Positions 9,043-17,886 of a stretch of DNA of 64,000 bases are shown here, one piece after another. The first letter of the stretch is position 1; each line of letters begins with the position of its first letter. The notes below the pieces were generated by a model. It searched no databases. It was given only the letters and a program-made list of their open reading frames with translations, and was not told the DNA's origin. A program made the translations under genes and the position numbers. The stretch is from positions 62,001 to 126,000 of the forward strand of contig NZ_JAFKIP010000006.1 of assembly GCF_017305435.1 (NCBI RefSeq), read 5' to 3'. The DNA is from Microbacterium sp. GTDB lineage: Bacteria > Actinomycetota > Actinomycetes > Actinomycetales > Microbacteriaceae.

Positions 9043-9531
9043 ATGGACGCGGTGGAGAGCTGGCACGACTTCAACGTGGCGATCGTCGGGGCTGCCGCCG
9101 CGCTCGCTGGTCTCGTGATCGTCGCGGCGAGCGTCAACATCGGCGATATCGTCAAAGAGACGTCGCTCACCTCGCGACTGGCCTCGGGGATCAGCGGCCT
9201 GGTGCTCGCGCTCACGGCATCCGCGATCGGCCTCATGCCCGCGATCAGCGACGTCGCCTACGGGGTCTCGGTACTGATCGTCGCGGCCGGATTCCTCGCG
9301 TTCCCCGTGCAGGCTGCTCGACGCATCGTCGAGAACCGGCACCCGGAGAACCGGGCGCGCTTCTTCAAGGTCGTGCTCGGTCTCGTCGCTCCGCTCGCAT
9401 ACCTGATCGGCGGCGTCATGCTGGCGGTGGGGATGCCGGGCGGGCTGCTGCTGTTCGCCATCGGGTCGATCCTCTCGATCGTCGCGGCACTGATGATCTC
9501 GTGGGTGGTGCTCGTCGAAGTGCTGCGCTGA
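9043..9531 (+). CDS. Small integral membrane protein, function unknown
   Basis: The 162-residue product has five predicted membrane helices (about 9-30, 45-68, 73-95, 110-130 and 135-160) separated by short charged loops, and no catalytic motif I recognise. The start chosen is the ATG at 9043 because a -10-like TACGAT (9031-9036) ends six bases before it, the arrangement of a leaderless actinobacterial transcript; longer in-frame starts lack supporting signals. It is convergent with the EamA permease gene, with 33 bases between them. Related short multi-helix proteins are common in Microbacteriaceae, but the function is not known. Confidence 0.65.
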   Translation: MDAVESWHDFNVAIVGAAAALAGLVIVAASVNIGDIVKETSLTSRLASGISGLVLALTASAIGLMPAISDVAYGVSVLIVAAGFLAFPVQAARRIVENRHPENRARFFKVVLGLVAPLAYLIGGVMLAVGMPGGLLLFAIGSILSIVAALMISWVVLVEVLR

Positions 9532-9564
9532 TCGCGATCGTCGAGCGGCCGCCCCGCGCGCAGC

Positions 9565-10557
9565 TCAGGGACGAGGAAGCGGCTCCGGCAACGACGGCTG
9601 ATCGGGCGCTCCGCCCTCTCGGCGCGGACGGAGTCGCCCTCCGGTCGCGGCGAGCCAGCAGCCGACGAGCACGATCGGGAATCCGATGAGGAGCCCTCCC
9701 GACAGATCCTCGCCGAGCACGACGATGCCCAAGGCGATCGCGACGACCGGATTGACGTAGGTGAACAGCGGTGCCCGCACCGGTCCGACCTCGCCGATGA
9801 GGGCGAAGAACGCGAGGAAGGCGACGGCGGTGCAGAGGATGCCGAGGGCCACGAGGGACACCGTGCTGCGCACGGTCGGCACCTCGTGCTGGGTGAGGAG
9901 TGCGACCGGCAGGTAGGCGATGCCGACGGCCAGGAGCGACAGGGTGATCGTGCCGATCGAGGGGACCCGTGCGAGCTTCGTCGCGACGATGAACGGTGCG
10001 ACGGCGTAGAGGAAGGCCACGAGGAGCACTTCGCCGAGGGCGCCGAGCGCGCTGGCGGGGTCGGCGACGGCGAGGCCGGGGCCTGCGACGATGACGCCGA
10101 CGCCGAGAAACCCGATCGCGAGACCCGCCGCCCGGGTGGGAGAGAGCATCGTGCGATCGCCGCGGGCGAGGGCGATGCCTGCCGCGAACAGCGGCACGGT
10201 CGCGACGAGGAGCCCCGTGAGACCGGACGGAAGCGTCAGCTCGGCGTGGCCGAGCAGGAAGAAGGGACCCGCCATCTCGATCGCGCCGAACGCGAGCACC
10301 CAGGGCCAGAGCTTCAGGGCGGGGCGCAGCGCGCCGCGGCGGATCGCGAGCGGCAGCAGGATGAGTGCGCCCAGGAGCGTGCGCCCCGCGACGATCGCCG
10401 CGGGTGAGAACGAGTCGACGGCCTCCTTGATGAGCAGGTACGGGATGCCCCAGAGGATCGCCATCGCGCCGTACAGCAGCCAGGCGCGCCCGGACACACC
10501 GTGCGCGGGGCCACCATGCGCGCGAGCAGCCGGGTGCGGGCGGGCAGGCCGAGCCAT
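9565..10557 (-). CDS. EamA/DMT family transporter
   Basis: This 330-residue member of the drug/metabolite transporter superfamily has ten predicted membrane helices in two EamA repeats (about 20-150 and 160-300). Typical features are WGIPYLLIKEAV in the first helix and YVNPVVAIALGIVVLGE in the second repeat. Such proteins usually export amino acids or metabolites; the substrate cannot be told from the sequence. The ATG overlaps the recR stop as TGATG, so it is translated with recR. A GTG 20 codons in could give a shorter protein lacking the His/Pro-rich N-terminal tail. Confidence 0.85.
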   Translation of the reverse strand: MARPARPHPAARAHGGPAHGVSGRAWLLYGAMAILWGIPYLLIKEAVDSFSPAAIVAGRTLLGALILLPLAIRRGALRPALKLWPWVLAFGAIEMAGPFFLLGHAELTLPSGLTGLLVATVPLFAAGIALARGDRTMLSPTRAAGLAIGFLGVGVIVAGPGLAVADPASALGALGEVLLVAFLYAVAPFIVATKLARVPSIGTITLSLLAVGIAYLPVALLTQHEVPTVRSTVSLVALGILCTAVAFLAFFALIGEVGPVRAPLFTYVNPVVAIALGIVVLGEDLSGGLLIGFPIVLVGCWLAATGGRLRPRREGGAPDQPSLPEPLPRP

Positions 10558-11150
10558 CACATGCTCCGGCGGCCCTCGAAGGCGCGTCCGAGCGTGACCT
10601 CGTCGGCATACTCGAGATCGCCGCCGACGGGGAGCCCCGACGCGAGTCGGGTCACCCGGATCTCGAGCGTATGGAGAAGACGGCTGAGGTAGGTCGCCGT
10701 CGCCTCCCCCTCGAGATTCGGGTTCGTCGCGAGGATGACCTCCTGCACCGTGCCGTCGGCGAGGCGCTGCATGAGCTGCGTGATGCGCAGATCGTCGGGA
10801 CCGATCCCCGCGATCGGGCTGATCGCCCCGCCGAGCACGTGGTAGAGACCGCGGAACTCGCGCGTGCGCTCGATGGCCGAGACGTCCTTCGCGTCTTCGA
10901 CGACGCAGATGAGGGTCTGGTCGCGCCGCGGATCGCGACAGATCGCGCACCGCTCCTGCTCGCTGACGTTGCCGCAGATCTCGCAGAACCGCACCCGTTC
11001 GCGCAGTTCGCCGAGGAGGTGCGACAGCCGCGACACGTCGAAGGTCGGCGTCTGCAGGATGTGGAACGCGATGCGCTGAGCGGACTTCGGGCCGATGCCC
11101 GGCAGTCGCCCGAACTCGTCGATGAGATCTTGGACGATGCCGTCGTACAT
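10557..11150 (-). CDS. recR: Recombination mediator RecR
   Basis: This 197-residue protein works with RecO and RecF in loading RecA at single-stranded gaps. The domains are in the standard order: a helix-hairpin-helix ([15 protein letters not shown], about 17-31), a four-cysteine zinc finger (CEIC...CAIC, about 57-72) and a Toprim domain (about 80-175) with [12 protein letters not shown]. The length matches the family. It lies 25 bases downstream of dnaX, the classic dnaX-recR linkage; the small ybaB gene that often lies between the two is absent here. Its stop overlaps the start of the EamA permease gene. Confidence 0.97.
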   Translation of the reverse strand: MYDGIVQDLIDEFGRLPGIGPKSAQRIAFHILQTPTFDVSRLSHLLGELRERVRFCEICGNVSEQERCAICRDPRRDQTLICVVEDAKDVSAIERTREFRGLYHVLGGAISPIAGIGPDDLRITQLMQRLADGTVQEVILATNPNLEGEATATYLSRLLHTLEIRVTRLASGLPVGGDLEYADEVTLGRAFEGRRSM

Positions 11151-11175
11151 GGAGTCTCAGGAACCTCTCGGTCGG

Positions 11176-13446
11176 TCAGTTGAAGCGCGTGGGTGGAGTG
11201 TGCGGCTCTTCCCGCACGAAGGTGGCACCGAGGACCTGCCGCACGACGGCTTCTCCGACCCGTTCGATGCCGTTCATCCGCGGTGCGCGGGGGCCGGCGG
11301 CGGGTACCGCCCGTTCCGGAGCGGGGCGCTCGACGGCAACGGGAGCCCGCGGCGGCACGGGAGCCTCATCGTCGGGTGGCGGCGGAATGTCGTTCTCATC
11401 CTCGGGCGGGATCTCGGAGAGCGGCACGACGTCGCCGTCGTGAAAGCGCTCGTGCACGCCCTCTCGCTCGAGCGTGAGCGTCCGCGCGGCGGATGCCGCG
11501 GCATCCTCGGGCTCATCGTCGACCGCCAACTGCGCCGCCGGGACGGGGGCGGCACCGTCCGGCGTGCTCGTCGGGATGGCGGCGACCACCCAATCGGTGA
11601 CGGGGGCGGATGCCGCGGGCGTCGGCCGATCGGGCGGCGCGGCGCCCCCGCGGGCTGGTGCGGGTGCGGGGGACGCGGCGGGTGCGGACACCGGCGCGCT
11701 CAGCGGCGCGGCGGCGGACGGCACGGGTGGGGCCGTCGGTTCGGACGCGGCAGGTGAGTTCGGCGGGGCGGTCACCCCGCCGACCGGTCCGTCAGGCGTG
11801 TCGGCACCGGGTCGCGGCGGCCCGCCCGGGCCGGGATCACTCGGGTTCTCGTCGTGGCGCGCGACGTACTTCACCCGCACGCCGAGCACTCCGAGGATCG
11901 CCCCCCGCAGATCCTCGCTCGGGCCCTTGCCCGCGGCGAGCTTCTTGAACGCGGCGACATCGCTCGCACTGCGGAAGCTCAGCGTCAGCACGTCGTCGCC
12001 GTAGGCGATCGGGGTCGCACCGGTCGCGAGCATCCACGAGGTGCGGCTCACCTGTTCGAGATTCCCCAGGATCTCGGGCCACGCGTCGCGCATCCTGTCG
12101 AACGTCACGGGACCTGCAGGCACCGCGTTGTCGACGGGCACCGCGTTTTCGGCGGGCACCGCGTTCTCTGCGGGAGCGGCCACGGGCGGGGCGGGCGCCG
12201 TGTCGACGCGCTCCTCCCGCGGCGCGGCCGGGGAGACGGCGGATGCCGTCTCGACGCTCTGCCCACGGGGTGCAGCCGGGCGAGCCGGCGCCGCCGGAGC
12301 GGCCGCCGGCGGACCCGGCGCGGCGACGGGAGCCGCGGCATCCGTCGCCGTCGACGCCAGGACGCGCGCCACGAGCAGCTCGAGCTGCAGACGCGGGGAT
12401 GTCGCTCCGGACATGTCGTCGAGGGTGCCGACGACGAGGTCGGCGATGCGCGAGAGCCGCTCAGCGCCGAAAGCAGCCGCCTGATGCGACATCCGCTCGA
12501 GCTCGTCTGCGGGGATGCCGCGCAGCACCGCCGACGCGCCCTCGCCGGTCGCGGCGATGATGATGAGGTCGCGCAGGCGTTCGAGCAGGTCGTCGACGAA
12601 GCGGCGCGGATCCTGACCGGTCTGCACGACGCGATCGACGGCGGCGAAGGCCGCGCCGGCGTCGTGCGCGCCGAACGCTCCGACCACCTCGTCGAGCAGT
12701 TCCGCGTGCGTGTACCCCAGGAGCGCGACGGCGCGGGCGTAGGTGACGGCGCCCGCTTCGGAGCCGGCGATGAGCTGATCGAGCAGCGACAGCGTGTCGC
12801 GCGGCGATCCTCCGCCGGCACGCACGACGAGCGGCAGCACACCGGGCTCGACCTCGACGCCCTCCTGCGTGCACAGCTCTTCGACGTAGGCGAGCATCGC
12901 GGCCGGCGCGACGAGCCGGAACGGGTAGTGGTGCGTGCGCGAGCGGATCGTGCCGATGACCTTCTCGGGTTCGGTCGTCGCGAAGATGAACTTGACGTGG
13001 TCGGGCGGCTCTTCCACGAGCTTCAGCAGGGCGTTAAAGCCCTGCGGCGTCACCATGTGCGCCTCGTCGAGGATGAAGATCTTGAACCGGTCGCGGGCGG
13101 GGGCGAAGATCGCCCGCTCGCGCAGGTCGCGTGCATCGTCGACGCCGTTGTGGGATGCCGCGTCGATCTCGACGACGTCGAGCGATCCGCCCCCGCCGCG
13201 CCCGAGCTCGACACAGCTGTCGCATACGCCGCACGGGGTGTCGGTCGGGCCCTCTGCGCAATTGAGGCACCGCGCGAGGATGCGGGCGGAGGTCGTCTTT
13301 CCGCAGCCGCGCGGACCGCTGAACAGGTAGGCGTGGCCCACGCGGTCGCCGCGCAGGGCGGTCATGAGCGGATCGGTGACCTGGGACTGCCCGATCATCT
13401 CGCCGAACGACTCCGGCCGGTAGCGGCGATAGAGGGCTGTGGTCAC
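11176..13446 (-). CDS. dnaX: DNA polymerase III subunit gamma/tau
   Basis: The 756-residue clamp-loader subunit starts at GTG 13446. The AAA+ module has Walker A GPRGCGKT (44-51), a zinc-binding cysteine cluster (C60, C63, C72, C75, C78) and DEAH (127-130). The SRC-like arginine finger region reads IRSRTHHYPFRL near 165. Domain III follows to about 370. The last 380 residues are an Ala/Pro-rich low-complexity linker containing near-repeats of PAENAVP, a conserved block (about 455-520, EILGNLEQVSRTSWML) and an acidic tail, as in the tau form. No A-rich slippery heptamer for a programmed frameshift was found, so only the full-length product is expected. Confidence 0.96.
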   Translation of the reverse strand: MTTALYRRYRPESFGEMIGQSQVTDPLMTALRGDRVGHAYLFSGPRGCGKTTSARILARCLNCAEGPTDTPCGVCDSCVELGRGGGGSLDVVEIDAASHNGVDDARDLRERAIFAPARDRFKIFILDEAHMVTPQGFNALLKLVEEPPDHVKFIFATTEPEKVIGTIRSRTHHYPFRLVAPAAMLAYVEELCTQEGVEVEPGVLPLVVRAGGGSPRDTLSLLDQLIAGSEAGAVTYARAVALLGYTHAELLDEVVGAFGAHDAGAAFAAVDRVVQTGQDPRRFVDDLLERLRDLIIIAATGEGASAVLRGIPADELERMSHQAAAFGAERLSRIADLVVGTLDDMSGATSPRLQLELLVARVLASTATDAAAPVAAPGPPAAAPAAPARPAAPRGQSVETASAVSPAAPREERVDTAPAPPVAAPAENAVPAENAVPVDNAVPAGPVTFDRMRDAWPEILGNLEQVSRTSWMLATGATPIAYGDDVLTLSFRSASDVAAFKKLAAGKGPSEDLRGAILGVLGVRVKYVARHDENPSDPGPGGPPRPGADTPDGPVGGVTAPPNSPAASEPTAPPVPSAAAPLSAPVSAPAASPAPAPARGGAAPPDRPTPAASAPVTDWVVAAIPTSTPDGAAPVPAAQLAVDDEPEDAAASAARTLTLEREGVHERFHDGDVVPLSEIPPEDENDIPPPPDDEAPVPPRAPVAVERPAPERAVPAAGPRAPRMNGIERVGEAVVRQVLGATFVREEPHTPPTRFN

Positions 13447-13532
13447 CCGACCAGCCTACGGCGTGCCGCCGACATCGCGCCGGGCGGGCGTCGACGGGGA
13501 ACAGCCGTGCCGCTTCGACGGTTGCACCCGAC

Positions 13533-14666
13533 GTGGAGCCCGAAGCCGTCGACGTCGTCGTGATCGGCGCGGGGCAGGCCGGGCTGTCTGCCGCGTATCA
13601 CCTGCGCCGGCGCGGGTACTCCCCCGCTCCCGCCGACTCCGGACCCTCCTACGTGATCCTCGATCACGACGATGCCCCCGGCGGGGCCTGGCAGCACCGG
13701 TGGGCGTCGTTGAAGATGGCGACGGTCAACGGCATCCACGAACTCCCCGGCTTCCCCGTCCCGCCTGCCGATCCGGCTGCGTCCGCGCGCGACGTGCTCC
13801 CCGCGTACTTCGCCGCGTACGAGGAACGCTTCGACCTCCGCGTGCAGCGTCCGATCACGGTCCGCGCCGTCCGCCGCCAGGGCGACGATCCGCACGGGCG
13901 CCTCCTCGTCGAGACGGACGCGGGCGTCTGGGCCGCCCGCTTCGTCGTCAACGCTACGGGAACGTGGCGACGCCCGTTCTGGCCGCACGCGCCCGGCGCC
14001 GAGACCTTCCGCGGTCGTCAGCTGCACGTGCACGACTACGTCTCGGCCGAGCAGTTCGCCGGCGAGCGGGTCGTGATCGTGGGGGCGGGGATCTCGGCCG
14101 TCCAGCTGCTCGACGAGATCTCGCACGTCGCCGAGACGTTCTGGGTGACACGCAACGAGGTGACGTGGGATGCCGCGGAGTTCGACACTGCGGCACGCAT
14201 CGCCGCGATCGCGGGCGTCGAGGAACGCGTGCGCCGAGGCGAGCCGCCCGGAAGCGTCATCTCGGTGACCGGTCAGCACCGTACCGCCTGGTCGGAGTCG
14301 GCGCGTGCGCGCGGCGTGCTCGTGCGGCATCCGATGTTCACGGCGATCGAGCCGGACGGCGTCCGCATGCCCAACGGCACGTTCGAACGCGCCGACGCCA
14401 TCCTGTGGGCGACGGGGTTCCGCGCGGACATCGCCCACCTCGCCCCGCTGGGGCTGCGCACTGCGGCCGGTGGCATCCGCGTCGCGAACGGGCGTGCGAT
14501 CGACGAGCCGCGGCTGTTCCTCATCGGCTACGGACCGTCGCAGTCGACGGTCGGCGCGAACCGCGCCGGAAGGGATGCCGTGCGCGCGATCGTCGCGGAG
14601 ACCGCTCGTCAGACGACGAGCGACAGTGACATGATCCCCACCGACGAGGCCATCGCCAGGTACTGA
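13533..14666 (+). CDS. Flavin-containing monooxygenase / NAD(P)-binding oxidoreductase
   Basis: This 377-residue FAD enzyme has an N-terminal Rossmann motif VVVIGAGQAGLSAAYHL (about 8-24) and a second dinucleotide-binding motif VVIVGAGISAVQLL near 180-195 for NADPH. It ends with the FAD-contacting ATGF (near 295) and a GYGPSQSTVGANRAGRDA segment (about 335-352). It resembles YhcR/CzcO-type and flavin-containing monooxygenases, which oxygenate small organic substrates; the substrate is not evident. The start is GTG 13533, diverging from dnaX across an 86-base gap. Its 3' end overlaps the convergent membrane-protein gene by 58 bases. Confidence 0.82.
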   Translation: MEPEAVDVVVIGAGQAGLSAAYHLRRRGYSPAPADSGPSYVILDHDDAPGGAWQHRWASLKMATVNGIHELPGFPVPPADPAASARDVLPAYFAAYEERFDLRVQRPITVRAVRRQGDDPHGRLLVETDAGVWAARFVVNATGTWRRPFWPHAPGAETFRGRQLHVHDYVSAEQFAGERVVIVGAGISAVQLLDEISHVAETFWVTRNEVTWDAAEFDTAARIAAIAGVEERVRRGEPPGSVISVTGQHRTAWSESARARGVLVRHPMFTAIEPDGVRMPNGTFERADAILWATGFRADIAHLAPLGLRTAAGGIRVANGRAIDEPRLFLIGYGPSQSTVGANRAGRDAVRAIVAETARQTTSDSDMIPTDEAIARY

Positions 14667-15115
14667 GCGCGCGCCAGCCGGCCGTGCGACCGCACCGCGA
14701 GCGCGGCGGATGCCACGATGTATGCCACGGCACCGGCAACCGCGGCGACGGCGAGCGCGGGCGTGCCGGAATGGTGGTGCGAGGCTGCGGTCACCGCCGC
14801 GCCGCCCACCATGGCGAGCATCATGGCCGCCATCACGACCATGCCGGCCGCCGAGTGCACGGCCATCGAGACGTCGTCTCCGCCCAATCGGAGGCCTCTC
14901 ACGCGCCCGCGCACCGCGGCCAGCGCCATCCCGCCGACGACGAGTGCAGCCGTCCAGAACGCTGCCGGGACGAAAGCGGTGACGGCGGCATCCCACATCG
15001 CAAGCATCATGAGCAGGGCGGCGCCGACCTCGAGGGCTCGCGTACGCCGACGATCCGCCGCGAGGCAGCACAGGCCGACGGCGGCCGGCGCGAGCGCGAG
15101 GACGTGGAAGGTCAC
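14609..15115 (-). CDS. Integral membrane protein, DUF5134-like
   Basis: The 168-residue product is almost entirely hydrophobic, with five or six membrane helices. The second and fourth helices are rich in Met and Ala (LLMMLAMWDAA, MVVMAAMMLAMVG). A histidine appears before the Met-rich helix (MAVHSAAGM), and a HHHSG loop follows. The Met/His pattern recalls DUF5134 membrane proteins of actinobacteria, which are uncharacterised. The start is uncertain: GTG 15115 is taken because the hydrophobic region begins directly after it, but I see no strong ribosome-binding site. The gene overlaps the 3' end of the convergent monooxygenase gene. Confidence 0.6.
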   Translation of the reverse strand: MTFHVLALAPAAVGLCCLAADRRRTRALEVGAALLMMLAMWDAAVTAFVPAAFWTAALVVGGMALAAVRGRVRGLRLGGDDVSMAVHSAAGMVVMAAMMLAMVGGAAVTAASHHHSGTPALAVAAVAGAVAYIVASAALAVRSHGRLARAQYLAMASSVGIMSLSLVV

Positions 15116-15203
15116 ACGATCAACCGTGGCGCCCCGCCCCCACCTCGACCATGCCCGCGCACGCACGGGTGATGACCGTCCGCGCAGAGTGACCCCGCTG
15201 AGG

Positions 15204-15265
15204 TCCGCGAGGGGTCGCGACACGCGGCGTGGCACCCGCGCGCCACCGCGTGTCGCGACCCCTCG
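15204..15265. repeat. Perfect 22-bp inverted repeat (stem-loop)
   Basis: Two perfectly complementary 22-base arms, 15204-15225 and 15244-15265, flank an 18-base loop. The arms contain GAGGGGTCGCGACACG and its complement. There is no T tract on either side, so a classic intrinsic terminator is not obvious. The element lies between the membrane protein gene and the 3' end of the GH65 phosphorylase gene, both on the minus strand, and would form a very stable hairpin in the phosphorylase transcript. Confidence 0.9.
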
Positions 15266-15288
15266 CGAGACCGGGCGACGCGCCCGCG

Positions 15289-17886
15289 TCAGGAGTCGAT
15301 GCCGAGGTTCCCGTGCTCCTCGCGATGCGCGGCGTCGACGATCGGCACGGCGCCCGTGATGACGGGGATCGTGGTCGTCGCCGTCGTGATCGGGACGGAT
15401 GCCGACAGGAGCGTGCCGTCCTCGCGGAGCGTCTCGCCGATGTCGCTGAGCGTCGGCCGCCCCGAGAGCACCGGACCCTGACCGTCGAGCGGAACCGTGA
15501 CCGATCCCCCGCCCGCGACCTCGTAGCCGGTCCCGCGCACGAGGAAGGCGACGGCATCGCCCGCCCCCGCAGTGACGGTGAGCGCATCCTTCGTGATCTC
15601 GATGTGCAGCGACGTACCGTGCCACTGCAGCGGGAACGACAGCGACGGCCAGTCGGCGGGAAGGCGCGGGTCGAAGGACAGCTCGCCCCAGTGGTCGCGC
15701 ATTCCGCCGAAGCCCGCCACGAGCGCGGTCCACACCCCGCCCGCCGAGGCGACGTGCACGCCGTCGGCGGCGTTGTGGTGGAGGTCGCCCAGGTCGACGA
15801 AGATCGACTGCGAGAAGTACTCCAACGCGAGATCCTGGTACCCGACCTCCGCCGCGAGGATCGCCTGCACGACCGCCGACAGCGTCGAGTCGCCCGTGGT
15901 CAGCGGGTCGTAGTACTCGAAGTCGGCGAGCTTCTCCTCGTCGGTGAAGTGGTTGCCCTGCAGATACAGCGCGAGCACGACGTCGGCCTGCTTGAGCACC
16001 TGATAGCGGTAGATCACGAGCGGGTGGAAGTGCAGCAGCAGCGGGCGCTGCTCGGGGGGCGTCGACTCGAGGTCCCACACCTCGCGCTCGAGGAAGACGG
16101 CGTCCTGGGGGTGGATGCCGAGGCCCTCGCTGTACGGGATGTGCATGGCCTCCGCCGCGGCATCCCAGCCCTCCGCCTCCTCCGCGCCGAGACCGAGGCG
16201 CTCCACCATGAGGGCGTACTCCTCAGGCGCGCGCTCCGCCATCTCGGTGACGACGCGCGCGGCGAAGCGCAGGTTGTAGCGGGCCATGACGTTCGTGAAG
16301 AGGTTGTCGTTGACGACCGTCGTGTACTCGTCGGGCCCGGTGACGCCGTGGATGTGGAAGACCTCCGGCGCCCCGTCCTCGTTGAAGCGCCAGAACCCGA
16401 GCGTCGACCACAGGCGCGCCGTCTCGACGGCGATGTCGACACCCTCGCGGTAGAGGAACTCGTCGTCGCCCGTCGCGCGCACGTACTTGCCGAGCGCGAA
16501 GCTGACGTCCGCGTTGATGTGGTACTGCGCCGTCCCGGCGGCGTAGTAGGCGGATGCCTCTTCGCCGTTGATCGTGCGCCAGGGGAAGAGAGCCCCCGCC
16601 TCGTTGAGCTGCCCCGCGCGCTTGCGCGCCGCGGGGAGCATGAGGTAGCGCATGCGGAGGGCGTTGCGCGCCCACAGGGGGCTCGAGTAGATGAGGAACG
16701 GGAGCACGTAGATCTCGGTGTCCCAGAAGTAGTGACCGCTGTAGCCCGAACCGGACACGCCCTTCGCCGGCACGCCCTGCCCGTCGGCGCGGGCAGCCGC
16801 CTGCGCAAGCTGGAACAGGCACCAGCGCGTCGCCTGCTGCAGGTCCGGGTGCCCGCCGATGACGACGTCGGAACGTTCCCAGAAGGCGGCCATCCAGGCC
16901 GCCTGGCGGTCGTACTGCTCCTGCACGCCCTCCGCCTCGACACGGTCGAGGGTGCGGCGTCCGCGATCGACGAGCTCGCGGGCGGGCACGCCGCGCGACG
17001 TGTGATAGCTCACGAGCTTCGTCACGGTGATGGGCACGCCCGCCTTCGCCTGCACCCGGAAGACGTTCTTCGCGATGTCGGGCTCGATCGAGGTGCGGGC
17101 GGAGTACTCGTTGTCCGTCTCGATGAGGTGGTCGGCGACGAGGGAGAGCGTCATCCCGGAGGCGCTCACCCGGTACGACAGCGCCGAGCGCCCGCCGTCC
17201 TGCCAGTACTCCTGAGGCTGGAGGACGCGCTCGGAGATCCTCTCGGCCTTGCGCGGATCGAAGCCCGCCTTGCCGCCGCCGGGTGCCTTGCCGCCGTAGA
17301 CGTCCTCGCCGTCCTGCCGGTTGATGAGCTGGCAGGCGATCGTGACGGGGGCGTCGGCGTTCAGGACGGTGACCGTGACGCGCATGATCGCGAGGTGCTT
17401 CTCCTCGAACGACACCATGCGGTCGGCCTCGATGACGACGTCCTTGCCGCTCGGCGTCATCCAGCGGAGCCGGCGGGTGAGGACACCGGTGCGCATGTCG
17501 AGCACGCGCTCGTACTCGCGGACGTCCGCGAGGTCGAAGGAGAGCGGCTCGTCGTCGACGTAGACGCGCATGACCTTGGCATCCGGCGCGTTGATGATCG
17601 TCTGACCGACCTCGGCGAAGCCGTACGCCTGCTCGGCGTGGCGGATCGGGAAGACCTCGTGGAACCCGTTGATGAAGGTGCCGTGCTCGTGCGCATGGCG
17701 CCCTTCGGGGTGGTTGCCCCGCAGTCCCAGGTAGCCGTTGCCGAGGGCGAACATCGTCTCGGTCACGCCGACGTCGTCGAGCGAGAACTTCTTCTCGACG
17801 AGACGCCATTCGTCGACGGGGAAGCGGTCGCGATCCATCCTGTCCATCCCTTCGGTCGTGCCGTTCTCGGGGGTGCTGCGCATCAT
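15289..17886 (-). CDS. Glycoside hydrolase family 65 phosphorylase (maltose/trehalose/kojibiose type)
   Basis: The 865-residue cytosolic enzyme phosphorolyses an alpha-glucosyl disaccharide to beta-glucose 1-phosphate and glucose. It has the GH65 layout: an N-terminal beta-sandwich (about 15-290), a linker, an (alpha/alpha)6 barrel (about 330-740) and a C-terminal beta-sheet domain. The general acid is the Glu in TGPDEYTTVVNDN (near 518), with the HYFWDTEIYVLPFL segment near 390 lining the site. Its start overlaps the stop of the HAD gene by four bases (ATGA), so the pair is translated together: beta-PGM then converts the phosphate ester for glycolysis. Maltose, trehalose and kojibiose phosphorylases cannot be told apart by eye. 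An internal ATG 14 or 17 codons in is a possible alternative start. Confidence 0.92.
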   Translation of the reverse strand: MMRSTPENGTTEGMDRMDRDRFPVDEWRLVEKKFSLDDVGVTETMFALGNGYLGLRGNHPEGRHAHEHGTFINGFHEVFPIRHAEQAYGFAEVGQTIINAPDAKVMRVYVDDEPLSFDLADVREYERVLDMRTGVLTRRLRWMTPSGKDVVIEADRMVSFEEKHLAIMRVTVTVLNADAPVTIACQLINRQDGEDVYGGKAPGGGKAGFDPRKAERISERVLQPQEYWQDGGRSALSYRVSASGMTLSLVADHLIETDNEYSARTSIEPDIAKNVFRVQAKAGVPITVTKLVSYHTSRGVPARELVDRGRRTLDRVEAEGVQEQYDRQAAWMAAFWERSDVVIGGHPDLQQATRWCLFQLAQAAARADGQGVPAKGVSGSGYSGHYFWDTEIYVLPFLIYSSPLWARNALRMRYLMLPAARKRAGQLNEAGALFPWRTINGEEASAYYAAGTAQYHINADVSFALGKYVRATGDDEFLYREGVDIAVETARLWSTLGFWRFNEDGAPEVFHIHGVTGPDEYTTVVNDNLFTNVMARYNLRFAARVVTEMAERAPEEYALMVERLGLGAEEAEGWDAAAEAMHIPYSEGLGIHPQDAVFLEREVWDLESTPPEQRPLLLHFHPLVIYRYQVLKQADVVLALYLQGNHFTDEEKLADFEYYDPLTTGDSTLSAVVQAILAAEVGYQDLALEYFSQSIFVDLGDLHHNAADGVHVASAGGVWTALVAGFGGMRDHWGELSFDPRLPADWPSLSFPLQWHGTSLHIEITKDALTVTAGAGDAVAFLVRGTGYEVAGGGSVTVPLDGQGPVLSGRPTLSDIGETLREDGTLLSASVPITTATTTIPVITGAVPIVDAAHREEHGNLGIDS

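Noticed and set aside
11176-13446. Programmed frameshift in dnaX giving a short gamma subunit
   Set aside because: No slippery A-rich heptamer or adjacent stem suited to it was seen in this GC-rich gene.
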